Source of the DNA: Phycomyces blakesleeanus NRRL 1555(-)
Lineage: Eukaryota; Mucoromycota; Mucoromycetes; Mucorales; Phycomycetaceae
Length of the DNA stretch: 64,000 nucleotides
Direction: 5' to 3'
Assembly (NCBI RefSeq): GCF_001638985.1
Contig: NW_017265139.1
Span: 434,001 to 498,000, forward strand
The translations under genes and the position numbers were made by a program. This document shows positions 45,891-57,700 of the stretch, in pieces. Below the pieces are notes generated by a model that searched no databases, had not been told where the DNA came from, and worked only from the letters and a program-made list of their open reading frames with translations. How positions within the stretch are numbered: the stretch's first letter is position 1; each line of letters starts with the position of its first letter.

Positions 45891-47627
45891 GGGTTTTTTC
45901 CGTGCTCTCTTACTTTTTCGCAGACTATTATCTTTCCTTTTTTTGCATGTTTTTCTTTCTTTCTTTCCTCTCATATTTAGGCGGTTACTGTTTTTCTTTT
46001 CAACTGATTCTTCAGCTCTTATTGGGCCACCCATATTCCTTAGTGAACAAGGCCTAGAAAGATCCGCAATAAAATATTTTCACCTGTACGGACATTAACT
46101 TTAAGTACGACTGGTGTTTTCTTTTGTACTCTTTTAAAATACTTACCTAATATGTTTATTGAAAAACTAGATAATAGAAATTCCAAAAATACTGCGATAA
46201 ATATTCTCTGAAATAAAAAGAAAAAGGGTAAAATTACTACTGCAAAAAAAAAAGATTGGCCAATTTCTCATATGTAAAGTATGTACTTTAGCTCTAAGTG
46301 AGAAAAGATAAAAAATTTAGCTCAATTACTTTGCTTTTTGTGAGTAAAGCACCTTAATATTGTGTTAAGCGACTCTATTCGCTGCTAGAGCCTGTATAGC
46401 ACTAGAAAACAACACCAGACTTCAAATAAAATACAATAAAATGCTGCCTTTAAAGCTCCTTCTCTTTATTAGATAACTTGCTAGCTAATCCGTTAAACCA
46501 TCAACGTAGGTGTAAGCCGAGTGAATTACAAAATTAGCGAAAATATTCTAACCCTGTTGTTTCATTTCCACTTTAAAGCTGGGCCCTATCCTTTGGATTC
46601 TTGAAGACATATCTACCTGCTATTTTTCTTAGATCGTATAGCATAAATTTTATAAAACGGCTCTTGGCTAACATGTATTACAATCTCAACTAAACGTATA
46701 AATTTGTTCTTTGCAAAAGATCACTATATGTGACATGATATCAATTGTTATATTAGCATATCAAAAAGTTTAGTATAAATATGAGTATTTGTCTTGAGTT
46801 TTCTACTTTACTTTATTTTATTTCACATATTGCACTTTTATATACAAGAAAGTATGATCTTGACCACCCTCAAAGACACTTTCATAACTAGTAGAAAAAA
46901 GTTAATATTCAAAACTCACACTCCTTTGTCTCAAAAAGACAAGTAATCAACTGCGAAAAGGTTGCACGGCATAACATTAAAGCCAAAGAAAGAATGTAAA
47001 GAGTGAAATACCGAAAATAAGCTTGATCCAGTAAAAAAAAAAGTATTCAGATCTCTACACATCTGCTTGTCCAGAGTATCTGTCCCATAGGTTTAGGATA
47101 CGATTAGCAAAAAGGGTAAAATCGTGTGTTAAACTGTGTCTACCATTTGGTTACATAATGTAAGATTCTCTCCATGTCTCTGCAAACTCTTACTTGCGAC
47201 AAGGTTTTCATATATGTTTTCTTAAGCGCATTATTGAGGCGGTAAACATACTAAGTTGTTCTTTGGACATGCTTACTTTAATAGAATAAGCTCAAATTCA
47301 AGTAAATTATAACGTAAATCTTCTTTTATAACAGTAAAAACCTTGGAAACAAAACATTATATTTAGAAATAATATTAATATAGATATCTTACTGCCCAAT
47401 TGTTAATAACAGCTGTTTCTCTCTCTCTCTCTCTCTCTCTATCCCTCTCATTATCATAACAATCGTCTCCCTATTCAAAGCAAGTGAATAAGTTAAACAC
47501 ATATACGACAAGGCTACTACTTTTGGTAAAGAGTAGTTAAAGTCATATAGGAAGTTATCTGATGTATCGTGTTACAAAAACGACTTTAAATTACCATGTA
47601 TAGAATTAAAGCTTTCAATAAAAAAAA

Positions 47628-48044
47628 TGTCCTCTTTTTAAAAATTGTCTATTATAAAAAATAAGGTGCGCCCTATCGCTATCATTTTTTATTTCTCATG
47701 GGTTAAATTTTTAATATGAGCACTCTAACTGTTAATAGCATCTCCTTTTCTTTTCTTTACCTGTTCTTTATAATAATAGTTAACTAATTATAATATCATC
47801 TCTTCCACCAAAAGCATAATCTTCTCAATCCTAGTGGCAATGAAAAAAATACTAGCTAATCAGAGTCGCTTCATTTTTTTTTTAGAAAAAAAGCTTTCAT
47901 CCAATAGTACGGCTTACATTTTTACCTTCTTTTTTTAACCCTTTTTTGAACTTTTAGTCTGTCCACACCATTTCTTTTTTTTTTAAAAAAAAACCGTACA
48001 CTCATTTATAATTGAGCATCCTCGGGAAATAAAAGTACACTTTA
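47628..48044. other. Unique flank right of the palindrome
   Basis: AT-rich sequence with two T-run/A-run junctions (around 47873-47890 and 47976-47993). It holds the 3' end region of the PUS-HemK gene. Its first 50 bp retain a GGTGCGCCCT block matching the left outer boundary. Confidence 0.5.
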
Positions 48045-50014
48045 TTACTCATTCGAGAGAACCAAGCAACGGTCCCAACCCTGACGATCCTTACGCACTT
48101 CTAATACTTTCCAATCAGACCAGATATCTTTGACCTTGTCCATCATTCCCTTTCCACACTCCAGAATTACTCTTCCATTGTGCTGACAAACTAATCGATG
48201 AGCAATTGAATGAAGAATCCGATAAAATTCAAACCCTTCTTCGCCTGCAAATAAAGCCTCGGCTGGCTCATGGCTCAGACGAGCCATTTGTTGGGCCTCC
48301 TTCTTGGTGGTCTTGCGGTGAAGATAGGGTGGGTTGCACACTAGGATATCGTATAGCTGTACAGGATCCTCCATCAACGCCATATCTTTACACAGCCATC
48401 CAACTCGATCTTCAAGACCGAGCAGCTGTGCATTTTGAGTTGCTACTTCCAGCGCAGCCTTGCTAATATCTACACCTACTCCTCTACTCTGCGGAGAATT
48501 ATGAAGGACGGACAACAAAAGGTTTCCGCACCCTGTTCCAACATCCAGCACGCGTGTTGTTTGTTTTTCCTGTGGCAAGTATTCCAGCACTGCCTCCACC
48601 AGGATCTCTGAACTAGGACGAGGTACCAAACATGACTCGTTGACCTTAAAGCAAAGTCCATAAAACCTCTACAATCAAATTAAATTCAATTAAATTATTA
48701 TCTGTATGTGTAGTGTATATGTGCATATCTGAGGAAATGGATAAAACTACAAAATGAATTGTAAGTTAATCGTACCTTCTCTCCAAGCACATAGGCCAAT
48801 GGTTTGTTAGTATCTCCTCTATCGACTTCATCCACACCGGCGTACTTGAGTTGTTCCTCTTCAGCATCTCGACGACGTTGCCAGAATTTCGTCTCACGTT
48901 CGCGCAGGTGAGCAAACTTCACGGGTTCGGCGTTCTTGAACTCGAGTGGCTGCTGCGTAACAGGGTGTACAAATCCAAGATGAGTCAAGGACATGCAGAG
49001 ACCTTTTTTACTGCTTGATTTGAGATATCTTGTGTAGATTGACTTGCCAATAATAGGATAACCAGTCAGGTAAAATAAGCGTCGGATTTCAGAATTTTGC
49101 AGAGGTGTTTGGAGATCTAGATGGAGTGTAGACAAGTAGTTTGCTTGATTCGATCGAGTAATGGTCTCTACTGTAATAGATCTGATTATTGATTCAAGAT
49201 CAAATGGTCTGGCCCTGGTTCTTGCGATCACGCTTAGATCTTCTTCATCTTCATTCTCCATTGCTTCTGTCAGATCCACATTATTCAGAACCACTACATT
49301 TCCAAGATCTGGCACTGTGGACAAAAAGTCATTAGGGACATTGCCATGGCACACTACACTCATTCCCATTGTCATGTTTCCGGACTCATAAATATCCAAT
49401 AGAGCTTTTTGAATTTTTTCTGACTTTGCTATGATTAACTAAGATTATCAAATATGTAAGTGATATTATACATAAATATACACAAAAGAACAAAATACTT
49501 ACCAGCCCTGAGCCTGCTTTCTGAAGCATAAACACACATTGCATTGTATCATGATCAAGGTTGAGAGCATATAAAATAGCCTTTTCATAATCTCCAAAGT
49601 TCTGTACAAACCATTAAGTAACCTGTCTGTAGACACACATACACACACATATAGAGAGAAAGAGAGAAAGGGGTACTTTATCCTTTATTTAAAACATACT
49701 TGACCTGGTGCTTTCCAGACAACAGCCAAATGCTCATCTTGGTACCGAATATCAAGATCAACGTTCTCCATCCGGGTCTTTTCTTCCATTGTTTGGTTGT
49801 AATTGACTTCTACTACATCACCTTCTCTTAAGATTCTTGTTTCTTCAATTGCTTGACCGTTGACAAAAATTTCTTTTCTTTTGAACGATCTGTGGACATT
49901 TTCTTTGGATTGAACTACGTCTCTGTGATAAGCCAATAACCATTTTTTTGCTCGAACGCCATCACTAGAAGCAAGAACGGTGTCTCGGAAATGATTGATA
50001 CGTTCAGCCTCCAT
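48045..50014 (-). CDS. Fusion: RluA-like pseudouridine synthase domain + HemK/PrmC glutamine methyltransferase
   Basis: Four minus-strand exons: 50014-49700, 49601-49503, 49438-48776, 48668-48045 (566 aa). The N-terminal part has an S4-like segment (RKEIFVNGQAIEETRILREG, DVVEV), then an RluA-type core: LDIRYQDEHLAVVWKAPGQ, FMLQKAGSGLVIIAK and LTHLGFVHPVTQQPLEF. The C-terminal part starts KPLAYVLGEKRFYGLCFKV and continues with VPRPSSEIL, SAM-binding VLDVGTGCGNLLLSVL and catalytic VCNPPYL, the hallmarks of HemK/PrmC/Mtq1 enzymes that methylate the Gln of the GGQ motif in release factors. In the RluA core the usual RLDxxTSG is replaced by MLQKAGSG, so the catalytic Asp is Gln and the domain is probably inactive. 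All introns are GT-AG in phase 0. A mitochondrial role is plausible but unproven. Confidence 0.9.
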
Positions 50015-50298
50015 CTATCTATCTATCTGTATCTATATATATATATATATATATATTCTTGCTCCTCTTTATTTCAGGAAACAGAAGAAAGAAGAAGAAG
50101 CAGAAGAAGGAAATCATTGGGATCCAAATAAAATAAAATTAAGTCAAAAATATTGTTGCTCGTTTTCTGGCTCAATTGTCTTTCAAATATATTATACGGC
50201 TGTATGTATGTGTGTGTATAAATTTATTGTGGTGATTCAAGGTATCATTTTTTAAAGTCCAGATTCGTACTTTTTATTTGTACTTTTGAATGGACTCT

Positions 50299-51943
50299 TT
50301 AACGCAGGAGAGGTCTTCGTTGAGATTGGTCATCCTCTTCGTCGTTGTCTTCTACCTTTTTGTATTCTTGTTTTCTTCTCTTGCAGCACAAGACCTTGCC
50401 TAGCATGTGCCACCCACCTACAAACAGGCCCTTGATGTCCTGGAACAAACTAGCCCGTCCTTCCTCAATACGTTCAGGTCGTAATCTGTGACGGCTGTCA
50501 ATTATCACCCGAATGCAAGCCTTGATGTATGTGTATGTGAATTTATTATTATCATTATCATTGACAAGATCATAGCCACAATCATCATAAGTATCATTAT
50601 CATTATCATTATTAGTATTAATATTATTTTGTTTTTTATTTTTTAAAAAATTAAAATTAAAATTAAAATTAAAATTAAAATTAAAATTAAAATTAAAATT
50701 AAAATTAAAATTAAAAAATTAAAATTAAAAAATTAAAGTTAAAAAGAGTTTAAACCCCTTATTTTATATCTATCTTTTTCTCTCTTTTAAAAAATAGAAA
50801 TACAAATGAAAACTTACAACAACAGCGCTAAGAACACCTAGTGCGGTACTGGCAGATATCAGGAACATGATGATTTGTTGGTAACGGACGGCATTCATGA
50901 CAGATGCACCACCAAGAATCTGACCAGTCATCATGCCTGGGATTGAAATAAGTCCGATAACGGACATTTGATTGATGGTTGGTAGCATAGCCAGTCTGAC
51001 GGCCTCTATGGCAATTGAACGGCCTGCTTCCCATCTACTGGCTCCACAAGCCAGATAGGTTTCCATGTGTTCCTTGTTGGTTGTGAGACTCGAAAGGCAG
51101 CTACTGAGTGCAACGGCCATTCCGCTCATCATGTTGCCCAGCAGCATGCCCATAGTAGGAATAAATGTCTCGGGTATCCAAAACGGATCTTGGCGCATGG
51201 CCCATTTTGCACCAATGATTCCGATAAAAAGGGTAGAAAAGCCAGTTGACACCAGTACTGACATAAACTGCCAAATAAATTCCAAAAAAAAATACAAAAT
51301 GAAATTTACACATGGCCACATGTCCAATTTTTTTTTTTAAAAAAAAAAAGATATGTAGATGATTAGAAATAAATAAGAAAAATTCATCGATCGGTTGATT
51401 GATCAACCCACAAGGTCCGCAATAATAATAAGACTACCATTGGTAAGTGGTAGTAATAGTAGTAGTAGTAATATTATCATAAACCACATTAAAGTTAAAT
51501 CAGCGCACACATGCACTGAATTCATCTCATCTCATCGGTTTTCATTTTGTTTTTTTGTTTTTGTTTTTGTTTTATTACCATGCCTTTGTAAGTTAGCTTG
51601 GACTTGTTGTACACAGTTTCATAGGCACCAAGGATAATAAGAACAACTAGGGTGGTGTAAAGGGAAAAACATAAATATAAGTTTTTTTTTAAAAAATAAT
51701 AAAGAATATTATAATAGAATTAGTTCACCTATGTTTATATATGCCATCAAGACTTACAAGTCATCAACATAACCAAGGCCGGATGTCGAGCTTTAAAAAC
51801 ATCCTCAAGTATGTAACCCTATAAAAATTATATGTTAAGTATAACAATTATTTAAAACAAATAAATAAATAAATAAAATCATTTCTTGTTTCTTATTCTT
51901 TTAATTACTAATATTGCAAGTGTGCACGAGTCATATACAAACA

Positions 51944-51990
<47 letters not shown>

Positions 51991-52393
51991 GTATTTTTAC
52001 GTTCGTAGTGTGGTGTGGTGTGGTGTGGTGTGGTGTAGTGTAGTGTAGTGTAGTATGTGAATTATACCATGATTGTGAGTTGAATAAGACATCGAATAGC
52101 AGAAATTATCAATGACTTCTCAAGACGAAGTCCAAGAAGAATTGAAATGAGACCTAGATGTTATATAGATTTAAAAGAAAAAAACGTAATGAGCGATTCA
52201 GTGCAATCAATATGTATATATATATATATTATATTTTGAATATGCTTAAAAGAGTCATACCGTTTATAAGAATAAAAGAAGAAGCAAAGGCCACGTTAAC
52301 CCAAGTGAGACTTGGGATAACTTTCTCTGGAGCATCAGCTAGGGTGCCATTGGCAGCTAATCCCGTCAACTCAAGCAAGAGAGATGTAGGCAT
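50299..52393 (-). CDS. UPF0014 / FetB-like (ALS3/STAR2 family) membrane permease
   Basis: Six minus-strand exons: 52393-52261, 52153-52068, 51818-51758, 51646-51579, 51267-50818, 50520-50299 (339 aa). Start at ATG 52393 (MPTSLLLELTGLAANGT). Several membrane segments are clear (VNVAFASSFILING, SLIISAIRCLIQLTIMGYIL, ALVMLMTFVLIILGAY, FSTLFIGIIGA). The family signatures PTMGMLLGNMMSGMAVAL and SIPGMMTGQILGG precede AVRYQQIIMFLI. Bacterial FetB pairs with an ATPase (FetA) for metal export, and plant ALS3/STAR2 act in aluminium tolerance. No ATPase gene is in the window. The C-terminal exon adds a basic cytosolic tail with KRRKQEYKK and an acidic stretch. Introns carry notable tandem repeats: an AAAATT hexamer (50648-50741) and a TGTGG/TGTAG pentamer (52006-52054). 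Confidence 0.88.
50648..50741. repeat. (AAAATT)n minisatellite in an intron
   Basis: About a dozen tandem AAAATT units in the last intron of the UPF0014 gene. Confidence 0.9.
52006..52054. repeat. (TGTGG/TGTAG)n pentanucleotide repeat in an intron
   Basis: About five TGTGG units followed by four TGTAG units, preceded by (TA)n and (TATG)n at 51950-51993, all within the 51819-52067 intron of the UPF0014 gene. Confidence 0.9.
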
Positions 52394-53307
52394 TAGGTAG
52401 GAATTTTTGAAAAAATTGTTCGTCCAAGCAAGCCCACAAATCAAACAGAGAAAGAGAGAGAGAGAGAGAGATATAGAGGCAGAAATTAATAACTAAAAAT
52501 TAAAATAAGCACATATAAAAAAGGAAAAGCAAGAAAAAGAATGCTAGATAATTATGACATCATCCAAGGACACCACTAACGAACATTACTATGTTATCTA
52601 CTTATCTACTTATATTCCTCTAAATTTTAAGAGGGTTGTAAAGATTAATAAGATAGGCTTTGGTAGATCATCATCATTCATTTTTTACTCTATTCTATTT
52701 TCTGCGCTGATTTTCTTATTCTTATTCTTTGATTTAAGAGCGGACTTCATCAATAGATCTAATTTTATTAATGAATTTGAAAAATATGAAAGAATTACAA
52801 TATAAATATATGTATATACCAAGTTTCAATTTAATACATAGTTTTTCTTACCGTAATATAATGGTAATGTACTAGTAACATTTATCCGAAATGTAACTCT
52901 GCACAGAAATGTATATTTTTTTTATTATATAATTCCAAAGATTTCCCCATAATTAACAGGGAGATAAGGGCGAAAGAGAGTCCCAAGGTAAAAGTAAAGG
53001 CAAAAGGAAAAGCTTTTTTTTTATTAGGGTATTTACGGCTGGGCACACACATATGTAACATTTAGGGCGGAGAGGAGTCAATGGTAAAGGTTCAAATGTC
53101 TAAAACAATAAAGGGTGAATTGACAACCCCTTTGTCACCCAATATTTAATTTTGGTGAAAATTTTAAGCATTTTTTTTTTATTTTTTTTTACAATTGTGA
53201 TAAATGCTGTTCGCCAATGTACGCGGTTAAACATCAGGTTAACTGAATCCGATAATTACACTCCGTCGTATAGAATCCCACTTTTTACTCAGAATCTGTA
53301 TTTAATA

Positions 53308-53879
53308 GGGACCTTGGACACATCATATAATTTTTTTTTGAAACATTTAACCATATATGTAATTTTATACGGTCTCATGTTTCACATCCAATGCTTCCAT
53401 ATACAATGAAAATGTGTGATATTGCATTTATTGGCCATGTTAATTTACTAAACTCACGAACTTAAAATCATGTAATTAGTGCGAACCAAAGTTTGTTACT
53501 TTTTACCCTCAAACTGTAATAGCTGTTTAATTTTTTAGACATTAAAGCTAATAGACATTAATTAATATTTGTATATGTAGAATGCTTGCGCAAATAAAGG
53601 GGAAAAAACCTAATGCTGGGGCTATATGGATTTCTTTATATGCTTACTTGAAAACATAATTTGTTCTTTATTTCAAGTTTTATGTCATCGTTAGTTTAAC
53701 AACATAAAATATCGAAAGATGATTGGTCAACACATTTTATATCATCTTTTTATATGATGTAAAATATTTTATATCATGTTTTTATATCATATAAAATAAC
53801 GCGATTTTGAAACACACTATTCCTTTTTAAGAGCACAATCTCCGTCTAAATAAATTTTATATGATGTGTCCAAGGTCCC
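53308..53879. mobile_element. 572-bp TIR element (mariner-type MITE candidate)
   Basis: The left end reads GGGACCTTGGACACATCATA followed by TAA, and the right end is its exact inverse (TTATATGATGTGTCCAAGGT then CCC). Each end is flanked by TA (53306-53307 and 53880-53881), the target duplication of Tc1/mariner elements. No transposase frame is present. The interior has further short inverted repeats of ATATGATGTAAAATATTTTA type near 53750-53800. Confidence 0.8.
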
Positions 53880-54144
53880 TAATATGTTCCTAAAATACCG
53901 TTTAAATCTATTTCTATAGAGGTTTTTTTTAAATTTTCTTATAAGAAAATAAGTTCTATAATTAAAGGTAGCTTAGCATATCTTTTTTTGTAATTAAAGT
54001 CCTTATTTTAAAATTTTCTGAATTACCTAATCAGCTAAATTTTGGCTTTTTTCTAACTCAACGCAGACTGAATGTTAAAAGTACGTACACAAATTTAAAA
54101 TAACGAAAATCTGCACCGTAATTACTGTACCTACTATTATTATT

Positions 54145-54225
54145 ACAGTTACAGTTAAGTTACAATTACAGTTACAGTTACGGTTAAGGTTACGGTTACG
54201 GTTACAACTGTAATTGCAATTACAG
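54145..54225. repeat. GTTACR hexamer-like repeat
   Basis: About ten degenerate units of TTACAG, TTAAGG and TTACGG (e.g. GTTACGGTTAAGGTTACGG), ending in an inverted TGTAATTGCAATTACAG. It superficially resembles degenerate telomere-like repeats but does not match TTAGGG. Confidence 0.7.
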
Positions 54226-54796
54226 CCTAGACCATGTCAGTGTCCTCGGTCTTAAATAAATTGAACAACAGTCTCCTGTATATCATGTATTCTTTTATCT
54301 CCTTTGACAAAGAATAAGCTTTATAATACGAAATACAAAATTCAATAAATATATACATATAAATATAATTTAAGGTCGTGTAAAATTAGAATTATAATTG
54401 GCTAATTGCTATGTTCATTTTTCAAATATATATATATAAAGTTGACTTAAATGCCCGTTTAAGACACAGATAGAAAGTCAAATCAATACGTCACATATCA
54501 TGACGCAACATGAGCGGACCTCAGGGGTGCCAATAGCCATTTTCTTAACCTACCAGAAGCAAGAGAGAAAGGAAGAAAAAAAATCCCTCCCCAACCCGTG
54601 AATTTTTTTAAGAAAAAAAAAATAAAAACACACACGACAAATCCTATATTTTTTTTTATTTTATTTTATTTTATATTTTTATATTTTATATATTTATCTT
54701 TCTCTCTCTCTTTTCTTTTCTTTTTTTTGTGTTTCTCTTCCCTATTTTTTTTCTATATAAATATATAGTATATATTTATTAATAATCCTATAAATC

Positions 54797-57700
54797 ATGT
54801 CTGACGATTTTGATGATGAACTTTATAACGTCTACAATGGCGCCAAGGATGAAGCTTTCGCAAACGCGGACATTTATACTGAGGATTTCAAGGAAACTGC
54901 AAATGCCAGTCCTTCAAAGCCCAATGAAGGTGAATATGATCCTCCCCAAATAGCAGATCCTGCTGCTACTCAACCTGATGTTGTCAAACAAGCCCAAAAT
55001 GATGGGCAAGAACACGAGTATCAAGACGCGTTGGATGTTAAGGAAGGAGAGCAAGAGTATCAACAACCTCAGCAAGCTCAACAACCTCAGCAAGTTCAGC
55101 AACCACAGCAAGTTCAGCAAGCTCAACAACCACAGCAAGATCAGCAGCAAATACAGCAGCAGCAACCACAGCCACAACAGCCACAGCAACAGGCAGTACA
55201 GCAACCTCAGCAAGTACAACAACCTCAACAACCACAGCAAGTACAGCAAGTACAGCAACCTCAGCAACCACAGCAGACAGCTCAAGCGCAGATTCCTCAG
55301 CAGCAGCAAGTGGTGCAACAGCCACCACAAAATGTGGGTCAAAACTTGAGTGGGGTTCAACAGAACGCGTATCCTTACAACGGCTATCGCAACTATCAGC
55401 AGGTGAATTCAAACCCTTACCAGGCCCAGCAAATGATGCAACGCCAGATGCGTCAGCCAGCTGCTCCTTATGAGGAAGGCGATGGCTCTCAGCCAAGAGC
55501 ACCTTCCGTGGCTAGTGCAGCCAATCAAGATGAAGGGTAAGTTTTTCACTAATATATTTTTTTTAAAATTGTTGCTCGAACAGCAATTTGAAAAAAAAAA
55601 GCAATCGAAGCAAAAGCAAAAGCAAAGAGAGATATATGGGGGATCAAACAAGATAAAGAGAGAATGGGAGAGAATAAGCTGCATACAAAGAGAAGTTCCA
55701 AGTGCCAAGTCCAAGAAGAATATAGCAAGAAGTAGCCATACAAAGTCAGGAATACACAGACAGAAAGATACACATACAAACAGACAGACATACAGACAGA
55801 CATACAGTCATACAATCATACATACAAAATGAATGAATGAATGAATGAATGAATGAATGAATGAATGAGAATGAAAGAAACAAAAAAAGCAATTCAGCCA
55901 AAAATTACTCTACAAGATTCAAGGCCATAGCTTAGATGCTCCAATCTCTCTGTCTCTCTATCTCTATCTCTCTTTAGCGAATCCCAGGTTTAGTGGTATT
56001 TTTATGATTGATAGTACAGTAATTAATCCTCGCTATATTCCTCTTTCTATATTTTATCTATCTATATTATATATCTACCTACCTACCTACCTACCTATTT
56101 TTCTTCATATTGTTTACGTGTGACTCTTGCAAATACAGAAAAATGTTTGTCGGAGGTCTCAATTGGGAAACTACCGATGGTAAGCGTCGCAAATTGAATG
56201 GTTTCTGTGAGAAAAGTACAAGGGGGTGGAAAAAACACACGCAAAATTAGGGTTAAAGAAGCAAGGCTTCAAAAAGCAAACACTGCACTCTGTACTCTGC
56301 ACTGCACTCTGCACTCTGCACACTGCACTCTGCACTGCACTCTGCACTCTGCACTCTGCACACTGTATACTGCACACTGCAAACTACAAACTACAAACTA
56401 CACACAAAGCACACTACAAACTACACACATACACAGAGAAGTTGCACATGAAAGAGGTTTAGAGCGGTATATTGATTCCAAGACACATGTACACAATTAT
56501 TATTTTTATCTTTATTTTTGTGCGTGTGTTTGTATATGTATATAGAATCTTTGCGTCAATACTTTGCGCAGTTTGGAGAAGTCGCTGACTGCGTTGTCAT
56601 GCGTGATCCTGCCACTGGACGCTCCCGTGGCTTTGGTTTCCTCACTATGCTGGATACCAATGTAGTCGATACCATTGTTAGCCAAGACCATTATTTAGAT
56701 GGCAAACGAGTAAGTTGTAGCCTTTTAATTACTCTTATCATTATTATATTTGTCTTCTTGCTGTCAAAGTCGGATTACTCTTTTGTTCTGTCGTGGAAAA
56801 CTTATTAAAGTCAATTTCTATCTGTCTGTGTACCTTACCTTACGTTACATTACATTACGTGTGCGTGTACGTGTGTTTTTTTTATTTGTTTTCTTTTTTT
56901 TCTGTATTGCAGATTGATCCTAAACGCGCCATTCCACGCGAGGAGCAAGAAAAGACAGAGAAGATCTTTGTTGGTGGAATCTCAGCCGAGGTTGACGAAG
57001 AAGAGTTCCGGGAGTTCTTTACTCGCTTCGGCAAGGTTACTGATGCCACTCTCATGACAGACCGTGACACTGGTAGACCCCGTGGTTTTGGCTTCATTAC
57101 TTTTGAAAGCAGCAATGGTGTCGATGAAGCTCTGCGTCATCCCATGTTATCCATCAAAGGAAAACCGGTAAATATACTCTCTCTCTCTTTATATATATAT
57201 CTGAGAGCGTACCTAGAAAAATCTACTTTTTTCCCCTCTCCTATTTTTTAATAGAAATGCAATTGTAATTGATCTCTAATCTTAATCATCACTTTTCTAG
57301 ATTGAAGTAAAGAAAGCAATGCCAAAGTCAAAGCAGATGCGGAACGCTCCCGCATCTGGTGGCTTTGCACCTGGTTTTGGCGGGGCAGGACGCGGAGGTT
57401 ACATGCCCAACAGCCGGTATGCGGGTGCCGCTGCTTATGGAAATCCTGTTGGAGGTGGTGCCGGACGTGGTGGTTACGGTGGCTTTAACAACATGTACGG
57501 AAACATGTACGGTGGCTATGGAAACTACAACATGGCAGCTGCTTACTATGGCCGTGCACCTGGCTACATGGGAGCACCTGCTGGAGCAGGCTATTATGGA
57601 AGAGCCAACGGTGCTGGTGGAGCTGGAGCTGCTCCCGGTGCTTATGCCGACGCACCTGGATATCAGACTGGTTACAGAGAGGAAGAAGTTGAAGAATATG

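Larger units (their letters stand above)
39811..47627 (-). repeat. Right arm of large palindrome (7817 bp)
   Basis: Inverse copy of 28990-36812, 6 bp shorter because of the (CT)n tract at 47419-47440. Substitutions relative to the left arm were found only near the outer end: 47551, 47477 and 47313. Together with the left arm and core it makes an 18638-bp palindromic structure. Confidence 0.95.
52394..54796. other. Gene-free region between the UPF0014 gene and the hnRNP gene
   Basis: About 2.4 kb. It contains an (AG)n at 52450-52470, a TIR-bounded element at 53308-53879, a GTTAC-type repeat at about 54145-54225, and the T-rich leader of the hnRNP gene (54640-54790). Short frames at 52554-52805 and 53152-53409 are low complexity and not accepted. 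Confidence 0.55.

Noticed and set aside
28990..47627. Pure assembly duplication as the explanation of the palindrome
   Set aside because: The arms differ by several substitutions and a microsatellite length change near their outer ends, which a simple copying artefact would not create. An amplification chimera is still not fully excluded without reads.
54914..55502. Leu-rich and Ala/Val-rich frames antisense to the hnRNP gene
   Set aside because: They are shadows of the CAG/CAA-rich Gln region.
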